Assembly (NCBI GenBank): GCA_046349215.1
Contig: JAXMCV010000001.1
Location: 744,001-808,000 of the forward strand
DNA from: JAJXWB01 sp046349215
GTDB lineage: Bacteria; Pseudomonadota; Alphaproteobacteria; Rhizobiales; Beijerinckiaceae
Reading direction: 5' to 3'
Length of the DNA: 64,000 nucleotides
Part shown: piece by piece, positions 34,134 to 42,614 of the stretch
Layout: every line of letters starts with the position of its first letter
Numbering within the stretch: position 1 is the first letter of the stretch
Made by a program: the position numbers and the translations under genes
Notes under the pieces: model-generated
What the model saw: the letters and a program-made list of their open reading frames with translations, nothing else
The model's database searches: none
Told to the model about the DNA's origin: nothing

Positions 34134-35705
34134 ATGATCAAGAACCTGCTTTCCGTCGGCGGCTTCACGCTGCTGTCGCGGGTCACCGGATTCTTCCGCG
34201 ACATCGTGCTGGCGGCCGTCCTCGGCGGCGGCCTCTTGAACGACGCCTTCGTCGTCGCCTTCCGGCTGCCGAACCATTTCCGCGCGATTTTCGGCGAGGG
34301 CGCCTTCAACGCGGCTTTCGTGCCCTCCTATTCGCGCGTGCTGGAAACCGAAGGCGCGAGCGAAGCCAAAGCGTTTTCCGGTCGCATCTTCGCGCTGCTT
34401 CTGGCCTCGCAGATCGTGCTACTGATCCTCGCCTGGAGCTTCACGCCGTTCTTCGTCGACCTGCTGGCGCCGGGCTTCCGCAGCGATCCCGCGAAATTCG
34501 ACCTGGCGGTGGCGCTGACGCGCATCACCTTTCCCTACCTGCTGTTCGTCACACTGGTGACGCTGCAATCGGGCGCGCTCAACGCCAACGGCAAGTTCGC
34601 CGCCGCAGCCTTCGCGCCCGTTCTGCTGAACGTGACGATGATCGCGGCGCTCGCCGTCGCCTTCCTGTTTCCCAACGCCGGTTACGCCGCGGCCGTCGGC
34701 GTGACCGTGTCCGGCGTGCTGCAATACCTGCAACTCGCCTACGCGACGCGTCGGGCCGGCATCGCCACGCCGCCGCTGCGCCCGCGATGGGACGCCGACA
34801 CGAAGCAGTTCTTCAAGGCGCTCGGGCCGGCGGTCATCGGCTCGGCCGGCGTGCAGATCGCGCTGTTCGCCGACACGATCATTTCCTCGCTGCTGCCGAC
34901 CGGCGGCCCGTCCTCGATCTACTACGCCGACCGGCTCTATCAATTGCCGATCGGCGTGATCGGGCTTGCCGCCGGCACCGTCCTGCTGCCGGAAATGAGC
35001 CGCGCGATTTCCGCGGGCGATCCGGAATCAGCGTTGCGCGCCCAGAACCGCACGATGGCGCTGACGATCGCGCTGGCCGCGCCCTTCTTCGTCGCCTTTC
35101 TCGTCATGCCCGAACTCATCATGCAGGGCGTGTTCGTGCGCGGACGCTTCACGCTGGAAGAAGCTCACGCGGCGGCGCGTGTGCTGGCGGCCTACGACAT
35201 CGGCCTTCTCGCCATCGTGCTGATTGCGTCTGCGCGCGCCAGCTTCCAGGCGCGCGGCGACACGACGACGCCGATGATCGCCTCGCTCGTCGCCGTCGCG
35301 CTCAACGTCGGACTGAAGCTCGTCCTCTACAAACCCTACGGCGCGGCGGGCCTCGCCTTCGCGACCGCGCTCGGCGCCTGGATCAATTTCGGCATTCTCG
35401 TTGCGCTCGCGCTGCGCGGCGGCTTCATGCGGCCGGATTCGACGCTCGCGAAAGTGGCGGGCGCGAGCCTCGCCGGCTCGATCGCTTTCGGCGCGGTTGC
35501 GATCGGCGTTGACGGGCCGCTGCGCGACCTTTCGACATTTGCAAAGCCCTTCGCGACGGAAACGCATCTCGTCCTGCTCGGGCTTGCCGCCATGATCGCC
35601 TACGCTTTCGTGTTTCTGGCGGCGGCGCGCGCGCTCGGCCTGAATTTTTCGGCGCTGCGCGGCCTGCGGCGCAGGAAGCCCACGACCGGAACCGCAAAGC
35701 CATGA
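34134..35705 (+). CDS. murJ: Lipid II flippase MurJ/MviN
   Basis: Integral inner-membrane protein that flips the peptidoglycan precursor lipid II to the periplasm. 523 residues with about 14 hydrophobic helices, the usual MurJ size. Conserved blocks: TLLSRVTGFFRDIVLAAVLG, NDAFVVAFRLPNHFRAIFGEGAFNAAFVPSY, YYADRLYQLPIGVIGLAAGTVLLPEMSR. It overlaps the following HAD gene by ATGA. Upstream lies the TTGCAA array of the divergent MarR gene, which could touch its promoter. Confidence 0.95.
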   Translation: MIKNLLSVGGFTLLSRVTGFFRDIVLAAVLGGGLLNDAFVVAFRLPNHFRAIFGEGAFNAAFVPSYSRVLETEGASEAKAFSGRIFALLLASQIVLLILAWSFTPFFVDLLAPGFRSDPAKFDLAVALTRITFPYLLFVTLVTLQSGALNANGKFAAAAFAPVLLNVTMIAALAVAFLFPNAGYAAAVGVTVSGVLQYLQLAYATRRAGIATPPLRPRWDADTKQFFKALGPAVIGSAGVQIALFADTIISSLLPTGGPSSIYYADRLYQLPIGVIGLAAGTVLLPEMSRAISAGDPESALRAQNRTMALTIALAAPFFVAFLVMPELIMQGVFVRGRFTLEEAHAAARVLAAYDIGLLAIVLIASARASFQARGDTTTPMIASLVAVALNVGLKLVLYKPYGAAGLAFATALGAWINFGILVALALRGGFMRPDSTLAKVAGASLAGSIAFGAVAIGVDGPLRDLSTFAKPFATETHLVLLGLAAMIAYAFVFLAAARALGLNFSALRGLRRRKPTTGTAKP

Positions 35706-36364
35706 GCGCCTGGCCTCTCTACGTCTTCGACGCCTACGGCACGCTGTTCGACGTGCATTCCGCCGTCGCCCGGCATCGCGCGCTGGTCGGCGCCGAAGCA
35801 GAACGCCTCTCGGACATCTGGCGGACGAAGCAGCTCGAATACACATGGGTGCGCTCGCTGATGGGCGCGCATCGCGATTTTCTCGCGCTGACCGAGGAGG
35901 CGCTCGACTTCGCGGCGGCGCGCTGCGGCGGAATTTCGGCGGAAGCGCGCGAAAAGCTGCTTTCGGCCTATCGCACGCTCGACGCCTTTCCCGACGTCGC
36001 GCCGACGCTGCGCGCGCTTAAGGAGAAAGGCGCGCGGCTCGTCATCCTGTCGAACGGCACGCCGGAGATGCTGGCCAGCGCCGTGCAATCGGCCGGCCTC
36101 GGCGACCTGCTCGACGAATCCCTTTCCGTTGAATCGGTCGGCGTGTTCAAGACCGAATTGCGCGTCTACGAACTGGTGGAAAAGCGCTACGGACTGGCGC
36201 CTCGCAACGTGTCGTTCCAGTCGTCGAACCGCTGGGACGTCGCCGGCGCCGCAAAATTCGGGTTTCGCGCGGTGTGGATCAATCGCGGCGGAGCGCCGGA
36301 CGAATATCGCGATCTCGGCCCGGCGGCCGTGCTGAACGGGCTCGCCGGGCTCGCCGATCCCTGA
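35702..36364 (+). CDS. Haloacid dehalogenase type II (HAD superfamily)
   Basis: A 220-residue HAD hydrolase of the (S)-2-haloacid dehalogenase type. Asp10 in FDAYGTLFD is the nucleophile; further motifs are ILSNGTPEML and QSSNRWDVAGAAKFGFRAVWINR. The region that reads KPDPRVY in typical type II dehalogenases is KTELRVYEL here, so substrate range may differ. It overlaps murJ by 4 bp and so is co-translated with it; no functional link is known. Confidence 0.88.
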   Translation: MSAWPLYVFDAYGTLFDVHSAVARHRALVGAEAERLSDIWRTKQLEYTWVRSLMGAHRDFLALTEEALDFAAARCGGISAEAREKLLSAYRTLDAFPDVAPTLRALKEKGARLVILSNGTPEMLASAVQSAGLGDLLDESLSVESVGVFKTELRVYELVEKRYGLAPRNVSFQSSNRWDVAGAAKFGFRAVWINRGGAPDEYRDLGPAAVLNGLAGLADP

Positions 36365-36367
36365 CGA

Positions 36368-36778
36368 TCAGAGCATGGCCGAGAGGCCGGGGATGTTCTT
36401 GAAGATCTCGCGGGCCTTTTCCGGGCCGATCTGTTCTTCGCCATACTGGAAGATCTGCTGGCCGACTTCCTTCATCTGGCCCATGTCGAGACCCTGCGCC
36501 TGAAGCTGGCCGGCAAGCGCCATCAGGCCGCCCGCGCCGCCCGCCGAACCGCCGAGGCCGCCGAGCAGGCCGCCGATCGCGCCCATGAGCCCGCCGCCGC
36601 CGGAACCCGCGCCCGCGTCGGCCGCCGCTTCCGCGCCGGGAATGGAATTGAGCAATTCGCCCATCGGGCCTTCCGGCGCATGCTTCTTGATGAAGCCGAG
36701 GATCATGCCGATGGCCTGGCGCGCCACTTCGGGATCGATTCCGGTCGCCGCGGAAATGCGCTGAACGAGTTCTTCCAT
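36368..36778 (-). CDS. DUF2267/DUF2780-like small protein with Gly-rich centre
   Basis: A 136-residue cytoplasmic protein: MEELVQRISAATGIDPEVARQAIGMILGFIKKHAPEGP (a DUF2267-like helical bundle), a Gly/Ala-rich middle (GLMGAIGGLLGGLGGSAGGAGG) and a C-terminal helix (QQIFQYGEEQIGPEKAREIFKNIPGLSAML). Start 36778 is chosen because upstream codons are not family-like. Convergent with the HAD gene. Function unknown. Confidence 0.75.
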   Translation of the reverse strand: MEELVQRISAATGIDPEVARQAIGMILGFIKKHAPEGPMGELLNSIPGAEAAADAGAGSGGGGLMGAIGGLLGGLGGSAGGAGGLMALAGQLQAQGLDMGQMKEVGQQIFQYGEEQIGPEKAREIFKNIPGLSAML

Positions 36779-36995
36779 GTTGAAACTCCGAGAAAAACGG
36801 CGGCGCCCGATGCGCGGGCTGGGCCTCGGCCGCACGGCCCGAAGGTTGTCGCCTCGCCGGGCCGAAAACACAAGCGCGCGAATGTCTCGAAATCATGTCA
36901 GGGCGCCTGTTCGTGCGGCGCCTTCCGCTGTGGCGCGGAATCGCGGGGTAACCTATAAATCTGCGGATTAGCGCGCCTTAGAGCTGGAGCAGACA

Positions 36996-38558
36996 GTGGC
37001 CGAGGATCCGACACAGGTGGACGGCAAGGTTCTTGTCGGGAAGAGCGGGAAGACCTTTCAATATCTGAACCTGCCCTTCGGCAATCGCCACGGTCTCGTG
37101 ACGGGGGCGACCGGCACCGGCAAGACGGTGACGCTGCAGAAGCTCGCCGAAGGCTTTTCCAACGCCGGGACGGCGGTCTTCGCCGCCGACGTGAAGGGCG
37201 ATCTCGCGGGCATATCGCAGGCCGGCGATTCCAAGCCCGTGCTGGTCAAGCGTTCGCAGGAACTGGGCGTCGACTATACGCCGGACCGCTTTCCGGTCGT
37301 GTTCTGGGACCTTTTCGGCGAGCAGGGCCATCCGATCCGCGCCACGGTCGCGGAAATGGGGCCGTTGCTGACGGCACGGCTGCTCGAACTGAACGATACG
37401 CAGGAAGGCGTGCTGAACATCGTGTTCCGCGTGGCCGACGAACAGGGGCTCGCCCTGCTCGATCTGAAGGACCTGCGCGCGACGCTGCAATTCGTGGCCG
37501 ATCACGCGTCCGAGCTGACGACCAGTTACGGCAATGTCGCCTCCTCGACCGTCGGCGCCATCCAGCGGCAATTGCTCGTCCTGGAGACGCAGCGCGCCGA
37601 CAAGTTCTTCGGCGAGCCTGCGCTGGCGATCTCCGACTTCCTGCGCACCGACCGCGACGGGCGCGGCGTGGTCAATGTGCTGGCGGCCGACAAGCTGATG
37701 CGCTCGCCGAAGCTCTACGCGACGTTCCTGTTGTGGATGCTGTCGGAATTGTTCGAGCAATTGCCCGAGGTCGGCGACCCGGAAAAGCCGAAGCTCGTGT
37801 TCTTCTTCGACGAGGCGCATCTGTTGTTCGACAATGCGCCGAAGGCGCTGATGACGGCGATCGAGCAGGTCGTGCGCCTGATCCGCTCGAAGGGCGTCGG
37901 CGTCTATTTCGTGACGCAGAATCCGCTCGACGTGCCCGAGGTCATTCTCGGCCAGCTCGGCAACCGCGCACAGCACGCGTTGCGCGCCTTCACGCCGCGC
38001 GACCAGAAGGCGGTGCGCACGGCGGCCGAAACCTTCCGCAAGAACCCGGCGTTCGACACGGCCGAAGTCATCATGCAGCTCGGCGTCGGCGAGGCGCTGC
38101 TGTCGATGCTCGACGAGAAGGGCTCGCCCAACATGGTCGAGCGCGCGCTGATCGTGCCGCCGCAATCGCGCGTGGGGCCGATCACGGCGCAGGAGCGCGA
38201 AGCGACAATCGCGGCCTCGCAGCTCAAGGGCAAGTACGACACGGCCATCGATCGCGAGTCGGCGTTCGAAATCCTGCAGAAGCGCTCGGGCCTCGTCACG
38301 CCCGGACAGGCGCCGGCTGCGCCCGGGCAGCAGCCGCAGGAAGCGTCCACGGGCGGCGGCATCCTCGGCGAAATCGGCAGTGTGCTCGGCAGCGTGCTCG
38401 GCGGCGGCTCGACGTCGGGAACGGGCAAGCGCCAGCGCATGTCGACCGGCGAGATGATCGCGCGTTCGGCCGCGCAATCGGCGGCGCGCTCGATCGGCAC
38501 GCAGGTCACCCGCGCCATTCTGCGCGGCGTCTTGGGAGGCATGTCCAAGTCGCGGTAG
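36996..38558 (+). CDS. HerA-like helicase/ATPase (DUF853)
   Basis: A 520-residue P-loop ATPase of the HerA/FtsK group. Walker A is GLVTGATGTGKTVTLQ, Walker B is LVFFFDEAHLLF, followed by GVGVYFVTQNPLDVPEVILGQLGNRAQHALRAFTPRDQK. These match the bacterial DUF853 family. The C terminus has a Gly-rich stretch (GEIGSVLGSVLGGGSTSG). GTG 36996 has GGAG 6 nt upstream. A role in DNA processing is suggested by fold only; no NurA nuclease partner is nearby. Confidence 0.9.
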   Translation: MAEDPTQVDGKVLVGKSGKTFQYLNLPFGNRHGLVTGATGTGKTVTLQKLAEGFSNAGTAVFAADVKGDLAGISQAGDSKPVLVKRSQELGVDYTPDRFPVVFWDLFGEQGHPIRATVAEMGPLLTARLLELNDTQEGVLNIVFRVADEQGLALLDLKDLRATLQFVADHASELTTSYGNVASSTVGAIQRQLLVLETQRADKFFGEPALAISDFLRTDRDGRGVVNVLAADKLMRSPKLYATFLLWMLSELFEQLPEVGDPEKPKLVFFFDEAHLLFDNAPKALMTAIEQVVRLIRSKGVGVYFVTQNPLDVPEVILGQLGNRAQHALRAFTPRDQKAVRTAAETFRKNPAFDTAEVIMQLGVGEALLSMLDEKGSPNMVERALIVPPQSRVGPITAQEREATIAASQLKGKYDTAIDRESAFEILQKRSGLVTPGQAPAAPGQQPQEASTGGGILGEIGSVLGSVLGGGSTSGTGKRQRMSTGEMIARSAAQSAARSIGTQVTRAILRGVLGGMSKSR

Positions 38559-38574
38559 GAAGACGGGAGATTTC

Positions 38575-38985
38575 ATGACGATCAATTATTGGGGCGTACT
38601 GGCCGCGACCATCGCGGCCTGGTTTTTCGGCGCCGCCTATTACGGCGCGCTCGGCGAGAAATGGATGGTTGCGCTCGGACGGAGCCAGCAGCAGATCGAG
38701 GCGCGGCGCGCGAAGAAAGCCGTGCCGGTCGTTCCGATGATCGTGTCCTTCGTCGCCGAACTCGTCATGGCCTTCACGCTCGCAGGCCTCATGGCGCATA
38801 TGGGCGGTTTTTCGGTCAGGGCTGGCCTGATCGCCGGCGCGATCTGCTGGTTCGGCTTCATCCTGACGACGGTCGCGACCAACAACGGTTATCAGCAGGC
38901 GAAACCCTCCCTCACGCTGATCGACAGCGCGCACTGGCTGGGCGTCATGTTGATCCAGGGCGCGGTCCTTGGCGCGCTGGGCTAG
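38575..38985 (+). CDS. DUF1761 family membrane protein
   Basis: A 136-residue inner-membrane protein with four hydrophobic helices and the family start INYWGVLAATIAAWFFGAAYYGALGEKWM. Typical DUF1761. It follows the HerA-like gene by 16 bp and is probably in the same operon. Function unknown. Confidence 0.87.
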   Translation: MTINYWGVLAATIAAWFFGAAYYGALGEKWMVALGRSQQQIEARRAKKAVPVVPMIVSFVAELVMAFTLAGLMAHMGGFSVRAGLIAGAICWFGFILTTVATNNGYQQAKPSLTLIDSAHWLGVMLIQGAVLGALG

Positions 38986-39090
38986 GCGCAAGCCGCGCTC
39001 GGAAGCGTCCCTGGAACGGTCCTTGGCGCCGCCCTTGGAGGCCGACGCGCCTGTGCTACCTTCCCCGGCGACGACGCGCGGGATCGACTC

Positions 39091-40473
39091 ATGGCCAGTA
39101 TCGAAAAGGTTCTCGAACAGCTCGACGCTAACCGGGACGCGGCGCTCAAGCGTCTGTTCGAACTGATCGGCATCAAGTCCGTCTCCACGGACCCCGCTTT
39201 CGCAGGCGAATGTCGCCGCGCCGCCGAATGGCTCTGCGCCGAACTGAACGGCATCGGCTTCAAGGCCGACGTGCGCCCGACCTCCGGTCACCCGATGGTC
39301 GTGGCGCAAGCCAAAGCTTCGCGCCGGGACGCGCCGCACCTGCTGTTCTACGGCCATTACGACGTCCAGCCGGTCGATCCGCTCGATCTCTGGGAGAGCG
39401 ATCCTTTCGGCGCAAAGATCGTCGACGCGAAGACCGGCAAGCAGATCTACGGGCGCGGCGCCGCCGACGACAAGGGACAGTTAATGACCTTCGTCGAGGC
39501 CTGCCGCGCCTTCCGCGACACGGGCGGCCTGCCCTGCGACGTGACGATCCTGCTCGAAGGCGAGGAGGAAACCGGTTCGCCGTCGCTCCCAGATTTTCTC
39601 GCCGCCAACAAGAAGGAACTGCAGGCCGATCTCATGCTCGTCTGCGACACCGGCATGTGGGATCGCACGACGCCGGCGATCACGACCATGCTGCGCGGCC
39701 TGGTGCTCGAGGAAGTGACGATCCACGCCGCCGACCGCGACCTGCACTCGGGCCTCTACGGCGGCGCGGCGGTCAATCCGATCCATGTCCTGTCGAAGAT
39801 CGTCGCCGACCTGCACGATGCGAAAGGCCGCATCACGATCCCGAATTTCTACGACGGCGTCGCCGAACTGCCCGACGAGGTCGCGGAACAATGGCGCGAA
39901 CTCGATTTCGACGAGAAGGCGTTCCTCGGCGACGTCGGCCTCTCCGTCCCGGCCGGCGAGGCCAACCGCAGCGTGCTGCAGCAGATATGGTCCCGTCCGA
40001 CCTGCGACGTGAACGGCATTTTCGGCGGCTATACGCTCAAGGGCTCCAAGACGGTCCTGCCCGCCGAGGCCACCGCGAAATTCTCGTTTCGCCTGGTCGG
40101 CAAACAGAAACCCGAAGCCATCGCCGACGCCTTCCGCGACTTCGTCCGCGCGCGCCTGCCCGAGGATTGCCGCGCCGAGTTCACATCGCACGGCGCGAGT
40201 CCTGCGCTGCAACTGCCGTTCGGTTCGGAAACGCTGTCGCGCGCCGGCCGCGCGCTGCAGGCCGAATGGGGCAAGCCGCCGGTCATGGCGGCTTCGGGCG
40301 GATCGATCCCGATCGTCGGCGCCTTCAAGCGCGATCTCAAGATGGACGCGCTGATGGTCGGCTTCGGCCTCGACGACGATCGCGTGCATTCGCCCAACGA
40401 GAAATACGAACTCTCGTCCTTCCAGAAGGGCGCGCGAAGCTGGGCGCGCATTCTGGCCGCGCTGTCGGCGTGA
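39091..40473 (+). CDS. M20 family metallo-dipeptidase
   Basis: A 460-residue cytoplasmic di-zinc peptidase. Metal and catalytic motifs: LLFYGHYDVQPVDP, YGRGAADDKGQ, LLEGEEETGSPS, LVCDTGMWD, and a C-terminal His in RVHSPNEKYEL. The layout (PepV/CNDP-like M20 dipeptidase with an inserted dimerisation domain) and length fit. It is followed by a REP-like element and the CNT transporter. Substrate unknown. Confidence 0.92.
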   Translation: MASIEKVLEQLDANRDAALKRLFELIGIKSVSTDPAFAGECRRAAEWLCAELNGIGFKADVRPTSGHPMVVAQAKASRRDAPHLLFYGHYDVQPVDPLDLWESDPFGAKIVDAKTGKQIYGRGAADDKGQLMTFVEACRAFRDTGGLPCDVTILLEGEEETGSPSLPDFLAANKKELQADLMLVCDTGMWDRTTPAITTMLRGLVLEEVTIHAADRDLHSGLYGGAAVNPIHVLSKIVADLHDAKGRITIPNFYDGVAELPDEVAEQWRELDFDEKAFLGDVGLSVPAGEANRSVLQQIWSRPTCDVNGIFGGYTLKGSKTVLPAEATAKFSFRLVGKQKPEAIADAFRDFVRARLPEDCRAEFTSHGASPALQLPFGSETLSRAGRALQAEWGKPPVMAASGGSIPIVGAFKRDLKMDALMVGFGLDDDRVHSPNEKYELSSFQKGARSWARILAALSA

Positions 40474-40484
40474 CGCGGCGGGCC

Positions 40485-40567
40485 GTCCTTGCGAGCGAAG
40501 CGAAGCAATCCAGACATTCGCCTTCGTTTCTGGATTGCTTCGTCGCGCAAGCGCTCCTCGCAATTAC
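40485..40567 (+). repeat. REP-like palindromic element, copy 1
   Basis: An 83-bp element between two genes. Its ends form a long imperfect inverted repeat: TTGCGAGCGAAGCGAAGC at the left and the matching GCTTCGTCGC...CTCCTCGCAA at the right, with AATCCA/TGGATT inside. A second copy is at 52047-52130. The centres of the two copies differ while the arms are shared, as in non-autonomous palindromic repeats of rhizobia. Confidence 0.8.
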
Positions 40568-40582
40568 GGCGCAGGAGCGGGC

Positions 40583-41827
40583 ATGAACATCCTCCAGGGC
40601 CTGTTCGGACTTCTCGTCCTGCTGTCGATCGCATTCCTGTTCAGCGAGAACCGACGGGCGATTCCCGTGCGCGTCGTCGTCGCCGGCGTCCTCCTGCAGA
40701 TCGCCATCGCCGCGCTCCTCATGAAATTTCCGCCGGCCGTCGCGCTGGTCATGAAAATCACGCACGGCGTCGAGGCGCTGCAGCGGGCGACCGACGCCGG
40801 CACGAGCCTCGTCTTCGGCTATCTCGGCGGCGGGCCGCTGCCCTATGCCGAAACGAAAGCCGGCGCCTCGTTCATTCTCGCCTTTCGCGCCTTTCCGATG
40901 GTGCTGACGATCGCCGCTCTCGCCTCGCTCCTGTTCTACTGGGGCGTGCTGCAGAAGGTCGTGCATCTGTTCGCGCTGGCGCTGCGTCGCACGCTCGGCG
41001 TCGGCGGTCCGCTCGGCATCGGCGCGGCCGTGCATATTTTCGTCGGCATGGTCGAAGCGCCGCTGATCGTCCGGCCGTATCTTGCGACCATGTCGCGCGG
41101 CGAATTGTTCGCGCTGATGTCCTGCGGCATGGCGGGCATAGCCGGCACAGTCATGGCCATCTACGGCGCCATTCTCTCCGGCCACATTCCAGACGCGCTG
41201 CCCAACATCATAACCGCCTCCATCATCTCGACGCCGGCCGCGCTGGCCCTGTCGGCGATCATGATCCCCTTCACGCCCGACCCGCGCGCCGGAGAGATCA
41301 AGATCGCCGATCCGCCGGCCAATGCGATGGAAGCGATCGTGCGCGGAACGATGGACGGCGTAAGGATTCTGGCCAGCATCGTCGCGCTGCTGATCGTGAT
41401 GATCGCGCTGGTTCATCTGGTGGATGCGATGCTGTCGCTGCTGCCGGAGATCGGCGGCGCGCCGGTGACCCTGCGCGGCCTGTTCGCGATCCCGTTCCGG
41501 CCGCTGGTCTGGGCGATCGGCATACCGTGGAACGAGTCCGGCGCCGCCGCCCTGCTGATGGGCACGAAGACGTCGCTCAACGATTTCGTCGCCTATCTCG
41601 ACCTGGCGGCCCTCCCGAAGGACGCGCTGTCGGAGCGCAGCCGGCTCATCATGACCTACGCCATGTGCGGCTTCGCCAATTTCGGCTCGCTGGGGATCAT
41701 GGTCGGCGGCATGACCGCAATGGCGCCGGAGCGCCGCCACGACATCGTGGCGCTGGTGCCGCGCTCCCTGATTTCAGGCACGCTGGCGACCCTGTCGAGC
41801 GGCGCGGTGGCGGGAATGCTGATCTGA
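40583..41827 (+). CDS. Concentrative nucleoside transporter (CNT/NupC-like)
   Basis: An inner-membrane transporter of 414 residues that imports nucleosides with H+ or Na+. Family blocks: IGAAVHIFVGMVEAPLIVRPYL, CGMAGIAGTVMAIYG, IPWNESGAAALLMGTKTSLNDFVAYLDL and LIMTYAMCGFANFGSLGIMVGG. About ten hydrophobic segments. ATG 40583 has AGGAG 5 nt upstream, just outside the REP-like element. Substrate specificity cannot be stated. Confidence 0.92.
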   Translation: MNILQGLFGLLVLLSIAFLFSENRRAIPVRVVVAGVLLQIAIAALLMKFPPAVALVMKITHGVEALQRATDAGTSLVFGYLGGGPLPYAETKAGASFILAFRAFPMVLTIAALASLLFYWGVLQKVVHLFALALRRTLGVGGPLGIGAAVHIFVGMVEAPLIVRPYLATMSRGELFALMSCGMAGIAGTVMAIYGAILSGHIPDALPNIITASIISTPAALALSAIMIPFTPDPRAGEIKIADPPANAMEAIVRGTMDGVRILASIVALLIVMIALVHLVDAMLSLLPEIGGAPVTLRGLFAIPFRPLVWAIGIPWNESGAAALLMGTKTSLNDFVAYLDLAALPKDALSERSRLIMTYAMCGFANFGSLGIMVGGMTAMAPERRHDIVALVPRSLISGTLATLSSGAVAGMLI

Positions 41828-41880
41828 AAGGCGGGTTCAGGTTTGCGGGCGTCCCATCACAATTTCCAATCGAGCGATCT

Positions 41881-42207
41881 TCAATCCGCTAGCCCCATCA
41901 CCACCGCCAGCATGTGATTGAGCGCAATCGCCGCCTGTTCGTCGATGCGCCCGATCGCCTTTCCGCATTTCGTACGAGGAATGGCTATGATCTTGTCGAT
42001 CATGACCTGCGTCGGACTCTTCAGACCGTTCATTGCATCCGGCAAGAGCGACAAGCGGTACAGCGGCGCTTCTACCAACGCGCTCGTCATGAGCGCTACG
42101 AGAATGCTGTCTGTCGCAGCCAGCCTGTCGGACTGTACGACAACAGCGGGTCTCGGTTTGCCGTAGTCGCCCGACGCGACCACCGTAACGATGTAGCCGC
42201 GTCTCAT
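41881..42207 (-). CDS. MazF/PemK-type endoribonuclease toxin
   Basis: A 108-residue toxin expected to cleave single-stranded mRNA. The MazF fold motifs are GDYGKPRPAVVVQSDRL, ALMTSALVEAPLYRLSL and GLKSPTQVMIDKIIAIPRTKCGKAIGRID. It overlaps the upstream antitoxin gene by ATGA, the usual toxin-antitoxin coupling. Both genes sit between two metabolic genes and appear intact. Confidence 0.93.
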   Translation of the reverse strand: MRRGYIVTVVASGDYGKPRPAVVVQSDRLAATDSILVALMTSALVEAPLYRLSLLPDAMNGLKSPTQVMIDKIIAIPRTKCGKAIGRIDEQAAIALNHMLAVVMGLAD

Positions 42208-42446
42208 CCCTGCGATACGGGTTCGTCAGGCCAATCGAAGGCGTTCGCGATGAAGTCGAGAGCCTCGGTCTCCTCGGTTCGCCCACGCAGGAGCTTCGCC
42301 TGCCTTTCGGCCTCCTTTGCAAAGGCCGGCTTGGTCGGGTCCGGCACCCAGACCCGCAGAAGCTTCATCCCCTTGCGCGCCTGCGCGCGCCGGTAGCGTT
42401 GGAACTTGCTCAGGGTCTCATCGGGCTTGCGTCGAATGCCGGGCAC
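42204..42446 (-). CDS. MazE-like antitoxin (DUF3018 type)
   Basis: An 80-residue antitoxin for the MazF/PemK toxin immediately downstream. It begins with GTG at 42446 (AAGGA 6 nt upstream). The sequence SKFQRYRRAQARKGMKLLRV followed by WVPDPTKPAFAKEAERQAKLL is the signature of the alphaproteobacterial MazE-like DUF3018 family. The basic N-terminal half should bind the operator and the acidic C-terminal tail (TEALDFIANAFDWPDE) the toxin. Two palindromes upstream are likely operators. Confidence 0.87.
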   Translation of the reverse strand: MPGIRRKPDETLSKFQRYRRAQARKGMKLLRVWVPDPTKPAFAKEAERQAKLLRGRTEETEALDFIANAFDWPDEPVSQG

Positions 42447-42457
42447 TTTTCGTCCTT

Positions 42458-42496
42458 GGTTGCGCGCTACCGTATCACATAGGGTTGCGCGCAACC
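42458..42496. promoter_or_regulatory. Paired palindromic operator of the mazEF-like module
   Basis: Two 14-bp near-identical palindromes, GGTTGCGCGCTACC (42458-42471) and the perfect GGTTGCGCGCAACC (42483-42496), are 25 bp apart centre to centre and begin 12 bp upstream of the antitoxin GTG. A minus-strand -10-like sequence lies between them. This is the expected place for toxin-antitoxin autoregulation. Confidence 0.65.
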
Positions 42497-42614
42497 AGCG
42501 CCATGGTTCGCGCTCCGAGAAATCAGCAATTCGTCGCGCCCACTTCCCCCTCCCCTTCGCATATGCAAAAAGGCCGGTCGAGCCAGCAGGACCGAGACCG
42601 CCAGGACCCCGCGC

